DNA of 64,000 nt from Rheinheimera sp. MMS21-TC3 (GTDB taxonomy: Bacteria; Pseudomonadota; Gammaproteobacteria; Enterobacterales; Alteromonadaceae): the NCBI RefSeq assembly GCF_032229285.1, contig NZ_CP135084.1, positions 1,612,001 to 1,676,000 of the forward strand. Direction: 5' to 3'. The position numbers were made by a program, and so were the translations under genes. Positions 37,162 to 46,660 of this stretch are shown here, piece by piece; position 1 is the stretch's first letter, and each line of letters starts with the position of its first letter. Under the pieces are notes generated by a model. It did no database searches and was not told the origin of the DNA. It saw only the letters and a program-made list of their open reading frames with translations.

Positions 37162-38346
37162 ATGACTAATCCAAATAACGCCACCATTACCACGGTGCAC
37201 ACTGCAGAGTTCACTGCTGGTGATGCGTTAAAAATTCCTACGCTACGTATTTTACGTGATGATGGTAGTTTATATGATGGTGCTACAGAACCTGAATTAG
37301 ATAAAACTACTGCGCTTAAAATGTATGACACTATGGTGTTTGTACGTGTATTAGACGAGCGTATGCTAGCAGCACAACGACAAGGCAGAATCAGCTTTTA
37401 TATGCAGTGCCTTGGTGAAGAGGCAACTACAGTTGGTAGTGCAGCCGCGTTAGATGATAAAGATATGATAATGGCGCAATATCGCGAGCAGGGTGCATTG
37501 CGTTATCGCGGTTTTAGCTTAGAGCAGTTTATGAATCAACTGTTTTCTAATGAAAAGGATTTAGGTAAAGGCCGGCAAATGCCGGTGCATTATGGCAGTA
37601 AAGATATTCATTATATGACAATATCTTCGCCTTTAGGTACGCAAATCCCACAAGCTAGTGGTTATGCCTATGCTCAAAAGCTACGTGGCTTAAAAAATAC
37701 CACTATTTGCTACTTTGGTGAGGGTGCTGCTTCTGAAGGTGACTTTCATGCTGGTTTAAATATGGCTGCAGTGCATAAGGCACCAGTGATATTTTTCTGC
37801 CGTAATAATGGTTATGCTATTTCAACCCCAGCGAATGAGCAATTTGTTGGTGACGGTATTGCTAGCCGTGGTGTTGGTTATGGCATGAAAGCAATTCGTG
37901 TCGATGGCACTGACATTCTTGCTGTGTATCAAGCTACTAAAATGGCGCGTGATTATGCTTTAGAACATAACGAGCCAATTTTAATTGAGGCTATGGCCTA
38001 TCGTTTAGGCGCTCACTCTTCTTCAGATGATCCAAGTGGTTATCGTTCGAAAGAAGAAGAGGAAAAATGGCGTCATAATGATCCTATTTCACGTTATCGT
38101 TTATGGTTAATAGCAAAAGGCTGGTTAAACGAAGCAGAGGATAAGTCGACTATTGATGCGCTGCGAAGCGAGATACTTGAAGCTTTAAAAGTGGCTGAAA
38201 AAGTAGCTAAACCAGGTATTGAACATTTAATAAGCGATGTTTATAAAGAGCCAATTCCTGCATTGCAGCAACAATTAGATGAATTAAAAGCGCATATCCG
38301 TAAATATCCAGATGCGTATCCGATTACGGCGGGGAGATTAGACTAA
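37162..38346 (+). CDS. bkdA1: 2-oxoisovalerate dehydrogenase E1 alpha subunit
   Basis: A 394-residue thiamine-diphosphate enzyme subunit. The TPP/magnesium motif is [13 protein letters not shown] through to NNGYAIST. The conserved [19 protein letters not shown] and the phosphorylation-loop-like region [16 protein letters not shown] are typical of branched-chain E1 alpha. With E1 beta it decarboxylates the 2-oxo acids from Val, Leu and Ile. E1 beta begins directly after, sharing one base. Confidence 0.94.
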   Translation: MTNPNNATITTVHTAEFTAGDALKIPTLRILRDDGSLYDGATEPELDKTTALKMYDTMVFVRVLDERMLAAQRQGRISFYMQCLGEEATTVGSAAALDDKDMIMAQYREQGALRYRGFSLEQFMNQLFSNEKDLGKGRQMPVHYGSKDIHYMTISSPLGTQIPQASGYAYAQKLRGLKNTTICYFGEGAASEGDFHAGLNMAAVHKAPVIFFCRNNGYAISTPANEQFVGDGIASRGVGYGMKAIRVDGTDILAVYQATKMARDYALEHNEPILIEAMAYRLGAHSSSDDPSGYRSKEEEEKWRHNDPISRYRLWLIAKGWLNEAEDKSTIDALRSEILEALKVAEKVAKPGIEHLISDVYKEPIPALQQQLDELKAHIRKYPDAYPITAGRLD

Positions 38347-39323
38347 TGGCAAAAATGAATATGTTGCAAGCCATTAATAATGCGCTTGATTTAGCTATGG
38401 CTAAAGATGACAGCGTGGTTTGTTTTGGTGAAGATGTAGGCCACTTTGGTGGTGTATTTCGTGCTACTAGCAAACTACAAGAAAAATACGGTAAAGCCCG
38501 CTGCTTTAATACCCCATTAACCGAGCAAGGTATAGCTGGTTTTGCTAATGGTATGGCAGCACAAGGTATGAAGCCAGTAGCTGAAATTCAATTTGCTGAC
38601 TATATCTTTCCAGCATTTGACCAAATTGTGAATGAAACGGCCAAATTCCGTTATCGTTCTGGTGATGAGTTTAACGTCGGCGGTTTAGTGTTAAGAAGTC
38701 CATACGGTGGTGGTATTGCTGGTGGACATTATCATAGCCAATCGCCAGAAGCTTATTTTGCTCATACACCTGGTTTAAAAGTGATTATTCCACGCAACCC
38801 ATACCAAGCTAAAGGGTTATTGCTGGCATCAATAGCTAGCCCAGATCCGGTTATCTTTTTTGAACCTAAAAAGTTATATCGGGCATCAACGGGTGAAGTG
38901 CCTGAAGAGTATTATGAAATTGAACTAGGTAAAGCTGAAGTTACCCAGCAAGGTAAAGATATTACCGTTTTAGCTTGGGGTGCTCAGATGGAAATTGTGC
39001 AAAAAGCCGTTGATATGGCAGCCAAAGAAGGTATTTCATGCGAAGTTATCGACTTACGCAGTATCTTACCTTGGGATGCAGAAACTGTTGCTCAATCTGT
39101 TATGAAAACTGGCCGTTTAGTCATTAACCATGAAGCGCCGTTAACCGGTGGTTTTGCCGGAGAAATAGCCGCTACTATTCAAAAAATGTGCTTTTTACAT
39201 TTAGAAAGCCCAATAGAGCGTGTGTGTGGATTAGATACCCCTTACCCTCTAGCGCTAGAGAAAGAGTATGTTGCTGATCACTTAAAAACATACGAAGCTA
39301 TTAAGCGTGCCATTAACTTCTAA
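38346..39323 (+). CDS. bkdA2: 2-oxoisovalerate dehydrogenase E1 beta subunit
   Basis: A 325-residue transketolase-like beta subunit. [51 protein letters not shown] and [21 protein letters not shown] are the usual conserved stretches of BkdA2. It completes the E1 active site with the alpha subunit. The E2 gene follows after 10 bases. Confidence 0.95.
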   Translation: MAKMNMLQAINNALDLAMAKDDSVVCFGEDVGHFGGVFRATSKLQEKYGKARCFNTPLTEQGIAGFANGMAAQGMKPVAEIQFADYIFPAFDQIVNETAKFRYRSGDEFNVGGLVLRSPYGGGIAGGHYHSQSPEAYFAHTPGLKVIIPRNPYQAKGLLLASIASPDPVIFFEPKKLYRASTGEVPEEYYEIELGKAEVTQQGKDITVLAWGAQMEIVQKAVDMAAKEGISCEVIDLRSILPWDAETVAQSVMKTGRLVINHEAPLTGGFAGEIAATIQKMCFLHLESPIERVCGLDTPYPLALEKEYVADHLKTYEAIKRAINF

Positions 39324-39333
39324 GGAGGCAGTG

Positions 39334-40941
39334 ATGAAAAAAGACTTTATTCTGCCAGATATCGGCGAAGGTATTGTGGAATGTGAGGTTGTAGAGTGGC
39401 TGGTTGCAGAAGGCGATACGGTTAAAGAAGATCAGCCGGTTTGTGATGTCATGACCGACAAAGCGTTAGTACAAATACCTGCAGTACATGATGGTATAGT
39501 GTCTAAACTTTATTATGCTAAAGGTGAAATTGCTAAGGTTCATGAGCCGTTGTTTGAGATGATTCTTGCTGGTGAAGTTGAGCAATCAGCAGAGAAAAAC
39601 CCTGCAGTTGGTGTAGATAATGCCGCTAGCAATGCTGCAAATGTTGCAATGGAAGTGACGGCTTCTGCGCAAACTAATGCAGCACAAAGCAATACAACGA
39701 TGCAAAATAGTGAAGACTTTATTTTACCCGATATTGGTGAAGGTATAGTTGAGTGTGAGGTTGTTGAATGGTTAGTTGCAGAAGGTGATGAGATTGTAGA
39801 AGATCAGCCAGTTTGTGATGTAATGACTGACAAAGCACTAGTGCAAATACCGGCAAAATACTCTGGTGTTGTCACTAAGCTGTATTATGCCAAGGGCGAG
39901 ATTGCAAAGGTACATCAGCCGTTATTTGCTATGCAACATGCAGGCAGTGGCAAAGTGGTAGCTGCAACATCTTCAGCACCTGCAGTTAATACAGCTGCAG
40001 CAGCGGTTAACAATAAAGAAGCAGTCGCTACAACGACTGCAGCTAATGGCAAGGCTTTAGCAAGCCCAGCGGTTCGTCGTTTAGCTCGCGAACTTAATGT
40101 TGATATTAGCAAGGTACCTGGAACGGGTGAAAAAGGTCGAGTTTATAAAGACGATATTCATGCCTTTTTAGCGGCTAATAACAGCCAAGCTGCTGCAGCT
40201 AAAACAACAGCGCAGCCAACTCAACAGGCAGTGTCTGGAAACCGCGTAGAGCCAATAAAAGGCATTAAAGCGGTTATGGCTCGGCAAATGACAGACTCCG
40301 TTTCTACCATTCCGCATTTTACTTATTGTGAAGAGATTGACTTAACTGAGTTAATTGCCTTACGCGCTAGCTTAAAAGAACAATACAAGCAGCAGGGTAT
40401 TAAGCTGACCATGATGCCGTTTTTTATAAAAGCATTATCGTTAGCAATCAAACAGTTCCCTGTAATGAACAGCCAAGTTAATGCTGACTGTACTGAATTA
40501 ACCTATTTTGCCCAGCATAATATTGGTATAGCTGTAGATTCTAAAGTGGGTTTGTTAGTGCCAAATATAAAAGATTGCCAAGATAAAACGGTGATTGAAA
40601 TTGCTCAGCATTTAACACGCCTAACTGACTCGGCGCGGGAGGGGCGTGTTAGCCCAGCTGACTTAAAAGGCGGTACTATCAGTATTTCAAATATTGGTGC
40701 TTTAGGTGGTACAGTAGCTACGCCAATCATTAATAAACCTGAAGTGGCAATTGTTGCTTTAGGCAAGGTACAAACTTTACCTAGGTTTAACGCTAAAGGT
40801 GAAGTTGAAGCAAGACAACTAATGCAAATTAGTTGGTCAGGTGATCACCGAGTAATTGATGGCGGTACTATTGCGCGCTTTACAAACCTATGGAAACAGT
40901 ATTTAGAACAACCTGTTTCTATGTTAGTTGCTCTGAGTTAA
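39334..40941 (+). CDS. bkdB: Branched-chain 2-oxoacid dehydrogenase E2 with two lipoyl domains
   Basis: A 535-residue acyltransferase. ATG 39334 follows AGGAGG closely and gives MKKDFILPDIGEG, so the longer frame from 39307 is rejected. Two nearly identical lipoyl domains cover residues about 2-79 and 126-203, with lipoylated Lys43 and Lys167 in DVMTDKALVQIPA. Ala/Thr-rich linkers and an E3/E1-binding domain at about 228-262 (SPAVRRLARELNVDISKVPG) follow. The catalytic domain ends with GDHRVIDGG. No dihydrolipoyl dehydrogenase gene follows, so E3 must come from elsewhere. A terminator lies 65 bases downstream. Confidence 0.95.
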   Translation: MKKDFILPDIGEGIVECEVVEWLVAEGDTVKEDQPVCDVMTDKALVQIPAVHDGIVSKLYYAKGEIAKVHEPLFEMILAGEVEQSAEKNPAVGVDNAASNAANVAMEVTASAQTNAAQSNTTMQNSEDFILPDIGEGIVECEVVEWLVAEGDEIVEDQPVCDVMTDKALVQIPAKYSGVVTKLYYAKGEIAKVHQPLFAMQHAGSGKVVAATSSAPAVNTAAAAVNNKEAVATTTAANGKALASPAVRRLARELNVDISKVPGTGEKGRVYKDDIHAFLAANNSQAAAAKTTAQPTQQAVSGNRVEPIKGIKAVMARQMTDSVSTIPHFTYCEEIDLTELIALRASLKEQYKQQGIKLTMMPFFIKALSLAIKQFPVMNSQVNADCTELTYFAQHNIGIAVDSKVGLLVPNIKDCQDKTVIEIAQHLTRLTDSAREGRVSPADLKGGTISISNIGALGGTVATPIINKPEVAIVALGKVQTLPRFNAKGEVEARQLMQISWSGDHRVIDGGTIARFTNLWKQYLEQPVSMLVALS

Positions 40942-41006
40942 AACAATGAAGAATTGTTTTACGGCAAAGGCGAGTTAATAGCTTGGCAACTGTAGGCAAT
41001 TTTGTT

Positions 41007-41035
41007 AAAACCCACTGTATACAGTGGGTTTTTTT
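41007..41035 (+). terminator. Terminator of the bkd operon
   Basis: AAAACCCACTGT / ACAGTGGGTTTTTTT. The T-tract ends directly before the ATG at 41036 of the kinase gene. Confidence 0.85.
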
Positions 41036-42886
41036 ATGGTTAACAATGCTATGCCTGATAAATCGTTAGATAAGGCTCCTTTAAGGAATTTTTATATTCC
41101 TGAAGAACAGTCAATTTATTTACTGAACTCTTTGGATGCCAAAAAACTTAAAGATTGGGTAGCATTGTGTATTAATGAGTTAAAAAAACTAGGTTATCGC
41201 GAAATAGAACTTATTGGTAAAGGGGCTTATGGTTTTGCCTTTGCGGGTTTAGATGCCAGCGAGCAGCACTGTGTTTTTAAGTTCTCTCGAATTAACCTGC
41301 CGCAACATATCCAAGACAAACTGGCTGATGAAGCCTATATGTTATCTCAAGTTAAACACCCTAATGTACCTGCGTATATTACCTATCAAGTTATAAAAAA
41401 ACAGGGCATCTTAATGATGCAGCGGGCCAAAGGAGTGGATCTTGAGCATTACAGTTTAAAGCATGGTCGCTTACCTGTTAGAACCATTATAGACATAGCT
41501 TGTCAGTTAGCAGACTTATTAAAAGTTTTGCGCCAACACCAAAAAGAGGGGCTGGAGCAGCCCATAGTGCATGGTGATATTAAGCCTTCAAATTTAGTGA
41601 TTGATGAAGAGACAGGAAAAGTAGCACTTATTGATTGGGGTTCGTCAGTCTTTGCCCAGCTGGACAGCCATGGCCAATATGTTGCTACTAATGTGATGCA
41701 ACTAATGTCCTCTGATATACAAACGTCTAATGCGCGGATGGGTGATGTGTATTTTATAGGGCAGGAGCAACGCACAGGTGCATTATCTAGCCCTCGCTTT
41801 GATGAGCAAGGGGTAGCTGGTACTTTATATGCTTTAGCGTCTGGACAGTCCTGTCGCTTTGGTTCTAAAGCGATACCGGCACGTAGTTTAGGCTTACCCT
41901 TTGAGTTTGCAACTATGCTTGATAGTTTACTGGCTGACGATAGTTACTTGCGTAACCAAGCGGGTGATTACTTTTTGCAACATATGCCTAGGTTAAAGAA
42001 TTTAGTATTGCCAGATATAAAGTTATTTGACGATAGCCCATTATTGCCGGTTTGGGTCAGTCCTAAACTTTATGAACTTGATACCGTTGTCTATTCATCA
42101 CGAAAGTCGTTTTTACGTGAAACAAGTGATGAGGATGGCATAGCTTATGTAGATGATGTGCAATTAGAAAAATACTATAAAAATTATTTACAAGGTATGG
42201 GAGACACAGAAAAAGCGTTTATAGCCGCAGTTGGCCGCTTAGCAAGATATCCTGTAGTTGGCGGTTTAGTGGTGCATTGGCAAAGTGGTGGAATTTATAT
42301 CGACTCCAGCTTAAATTTATATGATGCAAAGCTTAGCGCAGCTTTTTCTTTAGCCGTTAATAACGTAGTAATGTTAGCGCAATCTATTACTCGAGTGGGT
42401 ACCTTTAAAGCTTGTTTATTTAATGCTCGAAATACTATTCACATTAGTCGTGAGCATAGAGAACAACCTTTTATTGCGCCAGATGATGCAAGTATTCCAT
42501 ACCTAATGGCGCCTGTACTTAGCGCAGAAGAAGCCAGCAAGCAGCATTCTTACTTTGAGGATGGTAGGGATCCTGATGAACAATTAACCTTACCTGATGC
42601 CATTATGGATGATATAGCAAGCTTAAACCTTATTCGACATACTGGTTGTATTATTTTTGAGGTGACAGAGTTAAATATGAAAGTGCATAGCTACTATCGC
42701 TTGCTCGACAGTAGTGCAGCGCAAGAGTTTAATAGTTTGTTGCAAGGAATTTTGCATAAAGTGTCTCTAATTACCGATCTTGGTGTCGGTGGTTATATGA
42801 AGTTACCCTTTAAAGATACTCGACATTTTAAACATCAGGCGCAAGAAGCTGATTGCTATTATCCAGCAAACCCACAGCGAGCCTAA
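41036..42886 (+). CDS. Hanks-type serine/threonine protein kinase with unknown C-terminal half
   Basis: About 616 residues. The first half is a kinase: Gly loop GKGAYGFAFAG, nucleotide Lys in CVFKFSR, alpha-C Glu in ADEAYML, catalytic loop HGDIKPSNLV, and DWGSS in place of DFG. All catalytic residues are present, so activity is likely. The last 300 residues are not a domain I know. Starts at 41036 and 41051 are possible; neither has a ribosome binding site. A GTG at 41024 lies inside the terminator stem and is rejected. TTGGCA (40983) and TAAAAC, 17 bases apart, could be its promoter, placing the bkd terminator in its leader. Substrate unknown. Confidence 0.75.
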   Translation: MVNNAMPDKSLDKAPLRNFYIPEEQSIYLLNSLDAKKLKDWVALCINELKKLGYREIELIGKGAYGFAFAGLDASEQHCVFKFSRINLPQHIQDKLADEAYMLSQVKHPNVPAYITYQVIKKQGILMMQRAKGVDLEHYSLKHGRLPVRTIIDIACQLADLLKVLRQHQKEGLEQPIVHGDIKPSNLVIDEETGKVALIDWGSSVFAQLDSHGQYVATNVMQLMSSDIQTSNARMGDVYFIGQEQRTGALSSPRFDEQGVAGTLYALASGQSCRFGSKAIPARSLGLPFEFATMLDSLLADDSYLRNQAGDYFLQHMPRLKNLVLPDIKLFDDSPLLPVWVSPKLYELDTVVYSSRKSFLRETSDEDGIAYVDDVQLEKYYKNYLQGMGDTEKAFIAAVGRLARYPVVGGLVVHWQSGGIYIDSSLNLYDAKLSAAFSLAVNNVVMLAQSITRVGTFKACLFNARNTIHISREHREQPFIAPDDASIPYLMAPVLSAEEASKQHSYFEDGRDPDEQLTLPDAIMDDIASLNLIRHTGCIIFEVTELNMKVHSYYRLLDSSAAQEFNSLLQGILHKVSLITDLGVGGYMKLPFKDTRHFKHQAQEADCYYPANPQRA

Positions 42887-43039
42887 ATACACTAACAATT
42901 ATGCTTAAATTATCAGCTAATAAGTTAAATTAGGCGATGAATAATACCCCTAAGCTAAATCTTTGCTGATAAGAGGTTTAAATTCGCCGTTAAACCGAGT
43001 AATGTAACGGGCTATTATTTTATTAAGAATACTGAATTC

Positions 43040-43513
43040 ATGTCGAGTGAGAAAGTTGCGTTATATCGCTTGTTGGCACAGCAAACGATATCTTTAATAG
43101 AAGGTGAGTCGGATCTGATTGCGAATATGGCAAACTTAAGTGCGCTATTATTTAATCAGTTAGCAGACGTTAATTGGTTAGGATTTTATATCTTACGCCA
43201 AGATGAGTTAGTATTAGGCCCCTTTCAAGGTCAAGTTGCTTGTGTGCGTATTCCAGTGGGTAAGGGAGTATGTGGTACAGCTGTTGCAACAGGTGAAGTG
43301 CAACTAGTTGCTGATGTCCATCAGTTTGCAGGGCATATAGCTTGCGATAGCGCCAGTAACTCTGAAATCGTATTACCTATTCGTCACGCTGGTGAGGTAA
43401 TAGCGGTATTAGACATAGATAGCCCTTTATTTAATCGCTTTAACACGGATGATCAAGCTGGCCTTGAGAAAATAGTTGAATTATTTGAATTACATTTGGC
43501 TAAAACTTTATGA
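43040..43513 (+). CDS. msrC: Free methionine-(R)-sulfoxide reductase (GAF domain)
   Basis: A 157-residue single GAF domain protein. The three catalytic Cys (68, 78, 102 in CVRIPVGKGVCGT and HIACDSASNSEIV) have the spacing of E. coli fRMsr Cys84, Cys94 and Cys118. It reduces free methionine-R-sulfoxide with thioredoxin. The stop overlaps the next ATG by 4 bases. The msrC-proQ-prc order is also seen in other gammaproteobacteria. Confidence 0.93.
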   Translation: MSSEKVALYRLLAQQTISLIEGESDLIANMANLSALLFNQLADVNWLGFYILRQDELVLGPFQGQVACVRIPVGKGVCGTAVATGEVQLVADVHQFAGHIACDSASNSEIVLPIRHAGEVIAVLDIDSPLFNRFNTDDQAGLEKIVELFELHLAKTL

Positions 43514-43818
43514 AAGACCTAGTTTCTATTCAAGATTATTTATTCCAAGTTTCTGAAGTGGGAGACTGGGAAGGTGAAGAAGAGTTAGTAGCTGATAAAA
43601 TTAATACAATTTATCATGCTGTTTGGCAAAAAATACCAGAAGATGTCAGTGTTGAGCAAGTTGATATATTATTCCCAAAAATTTGGGATGAATTAAGAGG
43701 CAGTACAGTTTTGCTTGATGTCGATGAACATGAATTAATAGATTGGGCGTTGGCTTATATGCGCCAACAGCTACAAAATCGTAAGCTGGCTTTGGATACT
43801 ACTGATGATGAAGAGTGA
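43510..43818 (+). CDS. Acidic protein of unknown function between msrC and proQ
   Basis: A 102-residue, strongly acidic protein (ends DTTDDEE) with Trp-containing helical segments (SEVGDWEGEEELV, AVWQKIP, PKIWDELRG, IDWALAYMRQQL). No signal, no membrane segment, no Cys. I do not recognise the family. It overlaps msrC by 4 bases and precedes proQ by 7 bases, so it is co-translated with them. It may be a partner of one of its neighbours, but this is inferred only from position. Confidence 0.75.
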   Translation: MKDLVSIQDYLFQVSEVGDWEGEEELVADKINTIYHAVWQKIPEDVSVEQVDILFPKIWDELRGSTVLLDVDEHELIDWALAYMRQQLQNRKLALDTTDDEE

Positions 43819-43825
43819 AGAGTAA

Positions 43826-44536
43826 ATGACCACCCCAACCGAACAGAACCAAAAATTAACCACAACCAAAGATGTTATTGCCTATTTGGCTGCAGAGTAT
43901 CCCGCTTGCTTTAGCTTAAGTGGTGAAGTTAAACCGCTAAAAGTCGGTATCTTTCAGGATTTAGCTGCAAAGCTTGCAGCGGATAGCCCAATTAGTAAAA
44001 CTCAGTTACGCCAAGCGCTTAGAGTTTATACCTCAAGCTGGCGTTACCTTGCCGCCACTAAGCAAGGAGTAGCTCGTGTTGATCTAGAGGGGGCGGCAGG
44101 AGACATTATTGATGAGCAACAAGCTGAGCATGCAGCTGTTACTCTTAAAGAAAGCAAAGCTAAAGCAGCAGAGAAGCGTAAAGCAAAGATAGCGGCTACT
44201 AAAGCAGAATCAGCAGCAACTGATAGTGACTCAGCTGTAGATAAACCTCGTAATAAAAAACATCTGAACAAAACGAAACCAAGCCACTCTAAAGCAGCAG
44301 TAAAACCGAAAGTTGAAGCCGCCAAAGAATCTCAAGTTACATCACCTTCAGCCCCAGCCGTTAAACTTGAAGCTATTGCGACAGATGCAGTAGTAGTAGG
44401 GGCTAATGTACTGGTTAAATTAGGAAAAATGCCTATGCTAGCTACGGTATTAGAAGTAAATAAAGCTGATGTAACAGTACAATTAGGTTCTGGTATGGTA
44501 ATTAAAACCCGTCAGGACAGTTTGTATTTAGCCTGA
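43826..44536 (+). CDS. proQ: RNA chaperone ProQ
   Basis: A 236-residue protein. Residues about 10-115 form the FinO-type RNA-binding domain (EYPACFSLSGEVKPLKVGIFQDL, LRQALRVYTSSWRYL). A long Lys/Ala-rich linker follows. The C-terminus is a Tudor-like domain (GANVLVKLGKMPMLATVLEV). ProQ binds many small RNAs and 3' ends. It is placed directly upstream of prc, as in E. coli. Confidence 0.93.
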   Translation: MTTPTEQNQKLTTTKDVIAYLAAEYPACFSLSGEVKPLKVGIFQDLAAKLAADSPISKTQLRQALRVYTSSWRYLAATKQGVARVDLEGAAGDIIDEQQAEHAAVTLKESKAKAAEKRKAKIAATKAESAATDSDSAVDKPRNKKHLNKTKPSHSKAAVKPKVEAAKESQVTSPSAPAVKLEAIATDAVVVGANVLVKLGKMPMLATVLEVNKADVTVQLGSGMVIKTRQDSLYLA

Positions 44537-44552
44537 CTAAATAGAGTAGCTT

Positions 44553-46577
44553 ATGAATAAACTATCCGTATTGGCAGCCGCCTTATTCTGTGTTGCTAGC
44601 GTTAATGTAGTAGCTGACGCTGCACCTGAGCCTTTTACATTACCAGTGGTCTCTCAAGATTCTCAGCATGCCACAGCCAGTAAGCGTATAAGTGCATTAT
44701 TTACCCGTAGCCATTATAAATCGATACAGCTTGATGATGAACTGTCATCGCAAATGTTTGATACTTATCTGAAAAACTTAGATTATTATCGAAATGTGCT
44801 GACAAAGGCTGAAGTTGATAGTTTTGAACAATATCGTGATAAGTTTGATGATGGTATTAATAAAGGCAATTTAAGTTTTGCTTTTGATATCTTTAATATC
44901 ACTTTAGCTAAACGGGCAGAACGTTTTGATTATGCATTATCACTATTAGAAAAAAAGTTTGATTTTAATGCAGAGGACTACTACGTCTACGATAGAAAAG
45001 ACGCTGAGTGGCCCAAAAATGTTGCCGAGTTAAATGAAATCTGGCGCGAGCGGGTTAAATTTGATGTGCTTAATTTAAAGCTTGCCGGTAAAACGGATGA
45101 AGAGGCCGTTACCGTTTTAACTAAACGTTACAAAAATACTAAAAAACGCTTAGCACAAACTGAAAGCGAAGATGTATTTCAACTTATTATGAATTCTTTT
45201 GCCCGCAGTATTGAAGCGCACACTTCCTATTTGTCACCAAGAAATGCAGAACGCTTTCAACAAGAAATGAATTTGTCGCTAGAAGGTATAGGTGCAGTCT
45301 TGCGTGCAGATGAAGACTACACCGTTATCCAAAGCTTAGTACCAGGAGGCCCTGCCGACCTGTCCGCTAAATTAAAACCTAAAGATAAAATCATTGGTGT
45401 TGCCCAAGATAAAGAAGACTTTGTTGATATTATCGGATGGCGTTTAGATGATGTAGTCGATTTAATTAAAGGCCCTAAAGGCAGTACAGTTAGGTTGCAA
45501 GTTGTTAATGCTACCGATATTGGAACAAGTAAAGCGCAAATTGTCACTATAGTGCGGGATAAGATTCGTTTAGAAGACCGTGCAGCAAAAGCTGAAGTAT
45601 TTAAACCGCAACTATCTAAGTTAGATAAGAAAATTGGCGTGATTAATATTCCAGGTTTTTATAATAATTTAGCAGAAGATGTTAAAAAGCTAATCGCAGA
45701 GTTACAGCAAGAAAATGTTGATGGCATTGTTGTTGATTTACGTGGCAATGGTGGCGGCTCGTTACAAGAAGCGACTTTATTAACAGGCTTATTTATTACT
45801 AAAGGTCCGGTAGTCCAAATTCGAGAAGGTAACGGTAAAGTAACAGAGACTCGCGATAACGATGGCGTTGTTTATTATAATGGCCCTTTAACTGTATTAG
45901 TGGATCGTTATAGTGCATCAGCATCAGAAATTTTTGCTGCAGCAATGCAGGATTATGGCCGCGCTGTAATCATTGGTGAGCAAACTTTCGGCAAGGGTAC
46001 GGTACAACAACACCGAGGCTTAGGCCGCATATATGATATGTTCTCCAACCCCTTAGGTAGTGTGCAATATACCATTGCTAAATTTTACCGTATCAATGGC
46101 GGTAGTACTCAGCATAAAGGCGTTATTCCAGATATTTTATTGCCTAGCCCAATAGAACCAGCAGAATGGGGTGAAAGTACAGAAGAATATGCCTTACCTT
46201 GGGATTCTATTAATGCCGCTGACTATAGTGCGATTAATAATCTTAAACTTTTCTTTGCTGAATTAATGGCTAAACATCAAGCTAGAATTAAAGTTGAGCC
46301 TGAGTTTCAGTATTTAATGCAAGATATTGCTGAATATAAGCGAGATAAAGATGATAAGCGCATCAGCTTGAATGAAAAAACTCGCATTGCCGATCGTGAC
46401 GAAAATAAAGCTAAGCAGCTAACTAGAGCAAATGCTAGATTGAAGCGTTTTGACTTACCGGCAATAACATCTTTAGATGATATTCCTGAGAAGATTGAAA
46501 AGTTAGACCCATTTCTAGAAGAAACGGCGAATATAACGGCTGATCTTACAAAGCTAACAAGCTTAAATAAACAGTAA
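44553..46577 (+). CDS. prc: Carboxy-terminal (tail-specific) protease Prc
   Basis: A 674-residue periplasmic protease with a signal peptide (1-23, cut after VADA). A PDZ domain lies at about 235-325 (LSLEGIGAVLRADEDYTVIQ). The catalytic Ser is in RYSASASEIF and the catalytic Lys in GKGTVQQ, 25 residues apart, as in E. coli Prc. The DUF3340 C-terminal domain follows. It processes the C-terminus of FtsI and degrades Spr. It follows proQ after 16 bases and ends with a terminator. Confidence 0.95.
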   Translation: MNKLSVLAAALFCVASVNVVADAAPEPFTLPVVSQDSQHATASKRISALFTRSHYKSIQLDDELSSQMFDTYLKNLDYYRNVLTKAEVDSFEQYRDKFDDGINKGNLSFAFDIFNITLAKRAERFDYALSLLEKKFDFNAEDYYVYDRKDAEWPKNVAELNEIWRERVKFDVLNLKLAGKTDEEAVTVLTKRYKNTKKRLAQTESEDVFQLIMNSFARSIEAHTSYLSPRNAERFQQEMNLSLEGIGAVLRADEDYTVIQSLVPGGPADLSAKLKPKDKIIGVAQDKEDFVDIIGWRLDDVVDLIKGPKGSTVRLQVVNATDIGTSKAQIVTIVRDKIRLEDRAAKAEVFKPQLSKLDKKIGVINIPGFYNNLAEDVKKLIAELQQENVDGIVVDLRGNGGGSLQEATLLTGLFITKGPVVQIREGNGKVTETRDNDGVVYYNGPLTVLVDRYSASASEIFAAAMQDYGRAVIIGEQTFGKGTVQQHRGLGRIYDMFSNPLGSVQYTIAKFYRINGGSTQHKGVIPDILLPSPIEPAEWGESTEEYALPWDSINAADYSAINNLKLFFAELMAKHQARIKVEPEFQYLMQDIAEYKRDKDDKRISLNEKTRIADRDENKAKQLTRANARLKRFDLPAITSLDDIPEKIEKLDPFLEETANITADLTKLTSLNKQ

Positions 46578-46594
46578 AATAAGCGATAATCAGC

Positions 46595-46620
46595 AAAAAG
46601 CGGTAAAGTTACCGCTTTTT
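46595..46620 (+). terminator. Terminator after prc
   Basis: AAAAAGCGGTAA, AG, TTACCGCTTTTT. A strong hairpin with T-tract 17 bases after the prc stop. Confidence 0.88.
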
Positions 46621-46660
46621 GCTAAGAAGTATAAAATATAATAATTATAAAGGTTACGTT

